Part shown: positions 58,720-64,000 of the stretch, in pieces | Numbering within the stretch: position 1 is the first letter of the stretch | Layout: every line of letters begins with the position of its first letter | Source of the DNA: Temnothorax longispinosus | Taxonomy: Eukaryota > Arthropoda > Insecta > Hymenoptera > Formicidae | Assembly (NCBI RefSeq): GCF_030848805.1 | Contig: NC_092361.1 | Coordinates: 5,642,001-5,706,000, forward strand | Direction of reading: 5' to 3' | Length of the DNA: 64,000 nucleotides | The notes under the pieces: generated by a model | Told to the model about the DNA's origin: nothing | What the model saw: only the letters and a program-made list of their open reading frames with translations | Database searches by the model: none | Translations under genes and position numbers: made by a program

Positions 58720-61229
58720 AAATTTTTCTTGTTTTTAGGAGATACTTATATATTTACACGCATTATCAATGCAAGATATTTGAAAGTCAAGAAATATCAA
58801 TTTTTTTTTAAACACAACAGATTATTAAAACTAAATTTTTTCCCATATTACGTAACGTTTAAACTAACATTTTATTCTACACATATCGATATATAGATAT
58901 AACACAAATTGAAAAGATATTTATATGGCTTTCTATATGAAACTGTAAATATATTAACAAAACGATAAATTCTCCCTGAAATGATTGAATCGACGAATAT
59001 TGCTCATGTTTGTAATTTAGAACTAAATTGAATATAAGATATGAATTTATAAATCATACTTTTTATCAAATTTAATAAAATATACACTTTTTCTTTATAT
59101 TCTTGCCGGATATTAAAGTTTATTATCTCTATTTTGATTTGAAGACGTATATAATATAATAAATATTATATTATATAAAATACTTTGATAAAAATGTATA
59201 CATATATACATTTTATATACTATATATAATGAAAGCGAAGGAAAGAGTTAGAACTCGAGAATATTTCTTTTCATCTTTTATTTAAAAAGACAATAATAAA
59301 GTGTACAAATAATATAAAATTTGGAAACAAAACATTTTCGGTGCAAACTATATCGAAGGATAATCGATTGTATGTTCTTGTCACGGATATGGATATGTCA
59401 CGAATTACTACTGACGATACTTAAAAAAGTTTACGTATGTACGTAGGAAGTATTCGCCAACAAGCTTGCTGACAACCTAAATATACATATGACGGTCTCA
59501 TGAATAATCTCTACGTAATTGTAATAAATTATATTAATGTTAACGGTATATCTTCGAGTTATAGACATTGACTTAGATCTGATTTATGCTCGGTGTAATC
59601 CAAAGACCAGAAACATAAATTCTACGGAGTAAGCTGACAGAAAATAACAGGCAAGAAATGTATAAATTATTATACATATGTATTTTGTGGCAGAACTTTG
59701 GTAAACGTTACTCATTCACGTGTGTTTATTTAGGCCTGACAGTATTGCATATCATACATATTAAATTAATTGTGTCGTGTTAAGTACAGAAATTAAAGAT
59801 ATATATCAAGGCTACTTTATACGCGATAATATTAAAAGTCGTTACTTAAAAATAAAGTTAATAAAAAAAGTCAACACAAGTACAGAAAAGAATCTTAACA
59901 TAATAAAGTATACGCTTTATTAATTTTTCATTTTTTTGTTAATATATTAATTTCTTGTTTCTTTCAATTCTCGAGAATTTCTGCGAAAATCCCAATAATA
60001 ATTTTTCAAACATTTAGAAGAACCGATCGTTGACTATTCTTAAAGCGATCGATGTACGATTTAAGGTACAGGTAATTTTTTTCTTGATGACTCATCATGA
60101 GATACACGGAGCATAAATCTTCGACAATGAGTCGAGTAACTCGTCGTCTGAAACTCCTTAATCGATGTGCCTCTTACGTCTAACATACACACTCAATATG
60201 TATCAGCTAAAATGTAAATGCAACTTGATCGCGGATACGAACTTCATTTAGGTTTATTTAGGGCAGTGTTAAGTAATTACTTCCCTAAACGGTACAGCCC
60301 ACATTCGCAGCGCACTTACAATATTTCGGCATTTGTAGTGTCGAACGTAACTACCTAGGTTTTGATCACTTGAGGATTCGCATGCTATTTTGCATTGCAT
60401 CATTAGAAACAAGGAGGATTTATGCAAATAATTGAGGATCCGAATTTCAAACCATAGTAATCCAGAAAAATCAAAATTAAATTCCTTTCAGAAAAGATGT
60501 TAGACAAAGAAAAAATTTATAGTTTTCTATTTCATATCAAATAAGTCTATAAAAACACATCTGAAATCTAAATTACTCTATGCCCATTTATTATAATCTT
60601 TTTCAAGAAACGTCATAATTGAAACAATATATATGTATATTGTATCTTGAAAAATATGAGTCTTTCAATATAAGTTACGTTACAAAAATACTAAATATAA
60701 AATAATAAAAAATAAAAATGATTAAATCTGAGATTTCTTCTGTTTTCCGAAAATTTCTTATTTTGAGACTACTACGATTTTGTATTCAGATCCTTTATTC
60801 TTGCGATGATAAGCTATTGATACGGAGTCTAGTTACAAAAATCGATCGCCTGCATTTTCTGACTTTGAATAATTCAGAAGTAGGCTGCGTAGGCATCGTC
60901 CAATACATGATATTTGATGAGAAGAAGGGATAAAACTAGACAGCCGCTTTTAGCATTTAAAGTGCGCCATAAACGCGGGCTTAAGCAAATCTTGCACTCG
61001 TTGTCCAGGTTCGTGTCGCTCGTTTGATGATCCACAAGGAATTTTGGACGTTTATCGTGATGAAGGGAAACGTTTAACGAACGTTGAATCACGGTAGAGT
61101 TTTCTCACAAGGCCTCGAGCGATCGAAGCTCTCGAAAGCGACTGATAGGAGGGGGAGTACCCGGTGCGAATACGACGAAACACTGACGAGTATCTAGACG
61201 ATCAGTCTTCTTTTTATGTTTAAGATAGA
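58720..61229. other. AT-rich interval, no gene seen
   Basis: No exon with supporting splice sites or family similarity on either strand; probably intron or intergenic sequence. Confidence 0.5.
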
Positions 61230-61630
61230 TCGAGAGTTCAGAGTATTCTAAAATGTCGAAATATTGCATTAAAATCGCATGTCCGTACGTATATATGTGT
61301 ATGTGCAGATTTGATGTCCGTGTTTGCTCTAACTTCCGCAAATTTGAAGATATCGATCTATTTCTAATTTTATTATATTTCTCAGTCTTTTCTACCCCTA
61401 TTTCATATATAATTTTTTTAAATTCGGTTGATTAGACTTAGCTTTATATGCGATCAAAATTATGGATATTTGATCGCGTATAAAGCTGGGTCTAATCAAC
61501 CAAATCTGAAAAAATTATATATGAAATAGGGGTAGAAAAGACTGAGAAATATAATAAAATTAGAAATAGATCGATATCTTCAAATTTGCGGAAGTTAGAG
61601 CAAACACGGACATCAAATCTGCACATACAC
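61230..61630. mobile_element. Foldback element, lone copy of the 27-28 kb array unit
   Basis: Near-perfect arms of ~160 bp (61299-61459 against 61468-61628) around an 8-base centre; the sequence matches the array units at 27.1-28.06 kb, including GGAAGTTAGAGCAAACACGG at the right edge. Confidence 0.88.
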
Positions 61631-62035
61631 GAGAAGGGAGATTTTATATTATATTGAATTAATTTTTCGACTATTTATTCACTGTTCGAGTAAAAGAAAA
61701 GTGCTTAGCAAATTTTACAGTTATCGTTTATATTTTACAGTTATATGTTTACGTTTTACGTTTATAATTATGGCAATTCATGTGCCGCGTGTGCGAAAGC
61801 TTTAAGACATTTGGTTTTTAAACTGATCTACTATTATAAACGGGTGAGCCTATACACTTGTTTTCCTTCCATCATGCCCTCTGTATTCGTAGCTATATAG
61901 GGATATAGCAGTTCGTACATGCATGAAGGCATGAAATAATATTGTATTGTAAGCTCGCATTTGGTCCTTTGATGACTAGACCTTGAGTTATAGCGCGTTG
62001 AATTCATAATGAGAAAGGCTACAATTAAACTTAGG

Positions 62036-62237
62036 TGTTTAAAAAATTATGCTGCCGTTTAAAAAAATAAAGTTGACCTTTATTTGACCATGATCTCCAC
62101 CCAAGGTCAAATATTTTAAAATCAAAATATGTCCTTGATACCATATTATGTACAATCTCATAAAAAACAGGATTTCAATCGCCTAATAATGGCTTCGGAG
62201 AAATTCAAGTGCGTTGTTTAAAATGCGACACCCTGTA
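62036..62237. mobile_element. Possible partial element with CACCCTGTA terminus
   Basis: Ends AAATGCGACACCCTGTA, the terminus also seen in the FAR intron-2 MITE; no clear opposite end was found. Confidence 0.35.
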
Positions 62238-62756
62238 ATATAATTATCTATTAATTAATATGGAATATTGTGTAATCTAATCGCAATTTTACTTCTTGTA
62301 AAAGAAACAATGCAAAAGTCATTTTTGTAATTATTTTTAAATTATTTCTCTCATTTTTCCTATATGCAGTATATATCTACGGACAAAGATTGTACTAAAA
62401 GAGAAAAATAGATAGAAACATATATTACTGGGTTAAAAACTGGGATAAAAACTTATATTACTGGATTTCTCCCTTTCCCGTTTTATGCAAGAATAACTAA
62501 TCTCAGAAGTGGTTTTAATCCTTTTTATTGCAATATATTATAGACGTCATTGTGTGTATTTACGTTCGATAAATACATCAAGTAAAAGGGTTTTATTTGA
62601 CAAATTTTCTTTTGTTTCCTTTTCGAACTGTTAAAGCGCGTTATGATGTAACGTACAATATATGATCATATAATATATATCATGGAGTCTTCGCTTTTAC
62701 CGCCAACCATAACACGAATTTTATTATCTTTAATATAGATACTCTTTTTATCGCGC

Positions 62757-62758
62757 TC

Positions 62759-62797
<39 letters not shown>

Positions 62798-62800
62798 TAG
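62757..62800. repeat. CT microsatellite
   Basis: (CT)n run of about 38 bases. Confidence 0.9.
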
Positions 62801-63289
62801 AGATTAAATATATATTGTACAAAATGAAGATCCGTAAATTGTCGATAGAACTATAATAGTGTATGCGCGCGTACGCTGGATCGCGATAGTTTGCGCGTCC
62901 CATTTTCATTTTGTTCCGCAAATTTCATATTCCAAAAACTATCTCATAGTTTTTTCTTATATATACCTATTATACGACGCACTGTCCAATAAACAGAGAA
63001 AAATCGAGGTGGTAAAATCAGTTCGTCGTTTGCGAAATCTCGTGAAATCAACGGCTACATAATAATCTAGCTTTCCTTTTAACAATTTTTTCGACTATTT
63101 TCTCTTACATAAATACCTCATATATGCAAAGCAGGCCTTTACTCTGCGCAAAAACAATACGAATTATTATATAATTAGATATACGCCTAAACAGATATAT
63201 ACAGCTTGCTCGAAATCATCGCTTGAAATCAAGTAATCGTACCTTCTAATATATCACCAGTTAAAAACATTTTATAAAAATATATATAA

Positions 63290-63293
<4 letters not shown>

Positions 63294-63336
<43 letters not shown>
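63294..63336. repeat. TA microsatellite
   Basis: (TA)n run of about 40 bases. The rest of 62.8-64.0 kb is AT-rich without a supported gene. Confidence 0.9.
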
Positions 63337-63337
<1 letters not shown>

Positions 63338-64000
63338 CGTCATATATGTTTTCTTTCTTTTGTATAATCTCTATACCCATATACATACATAGAAAAAATA
63401 ACAAGAAGATTAATTGAGAAATAATTAGAAAAATAACTTTTGCATTGTTCTTTTTTACAAAACCTAAGATTGCGATTAGATTATACAATATTCTATATAT
63501 AATTATATATAAGCAAATTTTTTTAATTTTTTTAAACTTTACTTTTTATTTAAGGATGATCTGGAGGCACTATCCCAACCAAAAGTATGCAGGAAATATT
63601 AAAAAGCCCGATATTAATTCTCCAGGGATCCAAAGACAAAAAAATGTATATAAATAGTTACGGCAAATCTAATAAAATGTAAACGACATATATTTAGTGA
63701 CCAAAAATAACTGCTATTTTTTTTAATCTTGAAAAAAAAATTGTGTAAATCGTTTCAAATTTTGTTGCTATATTTTTGTTTGTTGATAATCTATTTGTGT
63801 AAAATATCATTATATTGGTAGGACATTTTAATGTTTACACTTTTCTCTGTAAAAAAAACTCGGATATTCAAAAATTGGTAACTTTTTATCTAAATTGTGA
63901 ATCGATCTGAAATTTGACCCCGAGCTTTGAAAGAGAATACAGAGTATGATATTAAATTTTCATCAACTTCTTAGCATTTTTACAAACTCTCCAGAACATC

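Noticed and set aside
63545..63657. Short frame IWRHYPNQKYAGNIKKP resembling part of a Tc1/mariner transposase
   Set aside because: About 20 residues of loose resemblance with no DDE motifs or terminal repeats around it.
1..64000. tRNA, rRNA and CRISPR arrays
   Set aside because: No cloverleaf with the A/B box spacing, no conserved rRNA core, and the tandem repeats present lack the spacer-repeat pattern; this is a eukaryotic window.

Overview
This is an AT-rich animal genomic window with short, well-formed spliceosomal introns. It looks like an insect, most likely a hymenopteran and plausibly an ant: there is a CYP9-type P450, a Dnmt1 locus (a gene absent from Diptera), a fatty acyl-CoA reductase, and a dense load of short hairpin DNA transposons. 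The species call is inference; gene calls rest on translating and joining exons by eye.

Layout. 1-1390: upstream flank with a TTAA-bounded foldback. 1391-6953 (+): seven-exon fatty acyl-CoA reductase, 508 aa. 9691-12614 (+): seven-exon GNPTAB-type GlcNAc-1-phosphotransferase alpha/beta subunit, 735 aa, much shorter than the human protein. 12981-16254 (-): five-exon ropporin-1-like (radial spoke RIIa) protein with a long C-terminal extension, 361 aa. 16.4-22.0 kb: gene-free, repeats only. 22596-24131 (-): intronless CYP9-like P450 whose last codons and stop lie in a transposon end; a relic of a second P450 5' end lies at 25.8-26.3 kb. 27-33 kb: tandem foldbacks, a Harbinger fragment, a GC-rich promoter-like island and a complex tandem array running into a 500-N gap (32994-33493). 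33.5-44.8 kb: compositionally different, frame-broken sequence in which a complete, collinear Dnmt1 gene can be read in pieces (RFTS, CXXC, BAH1, BAH2, methyltransferase). 45.0-45.9 kb: an 865-bp near-perfect hairpin. 48.7-50.1 kb: 5'-truncated LINE. 51.1-52.0 kb (-): frameshifted Cys-rich/coiled-coil gene. 52.2-54.3 kb: nested foldback elements. 54864-55657 (+): three-exon CUSTOS homolog, 205 aa. 56.8-58.7 kb: CpG-rich, 5'-exon-like sequence of a plus-strand gene that may continue beyond the window. 59-64 kb: AT-rich sequence with one more foldback copy.

The genes are unrelated neighbours (lipid reduction, lysosomal enzyme tagging, sperm flagellum, detoxification, DNA methylation, Wnt/nuclear factor), as is normal for an insect chromosome; there is no operon logic. 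The most notable result is the broken Dnmt1 locus beside the assembly gap. It is either an unprocessed pseudogene or a real Dnmt1 gene spoiled by unpolished gap-fill sequence, and the two alternatives have very different consequences for the organism.
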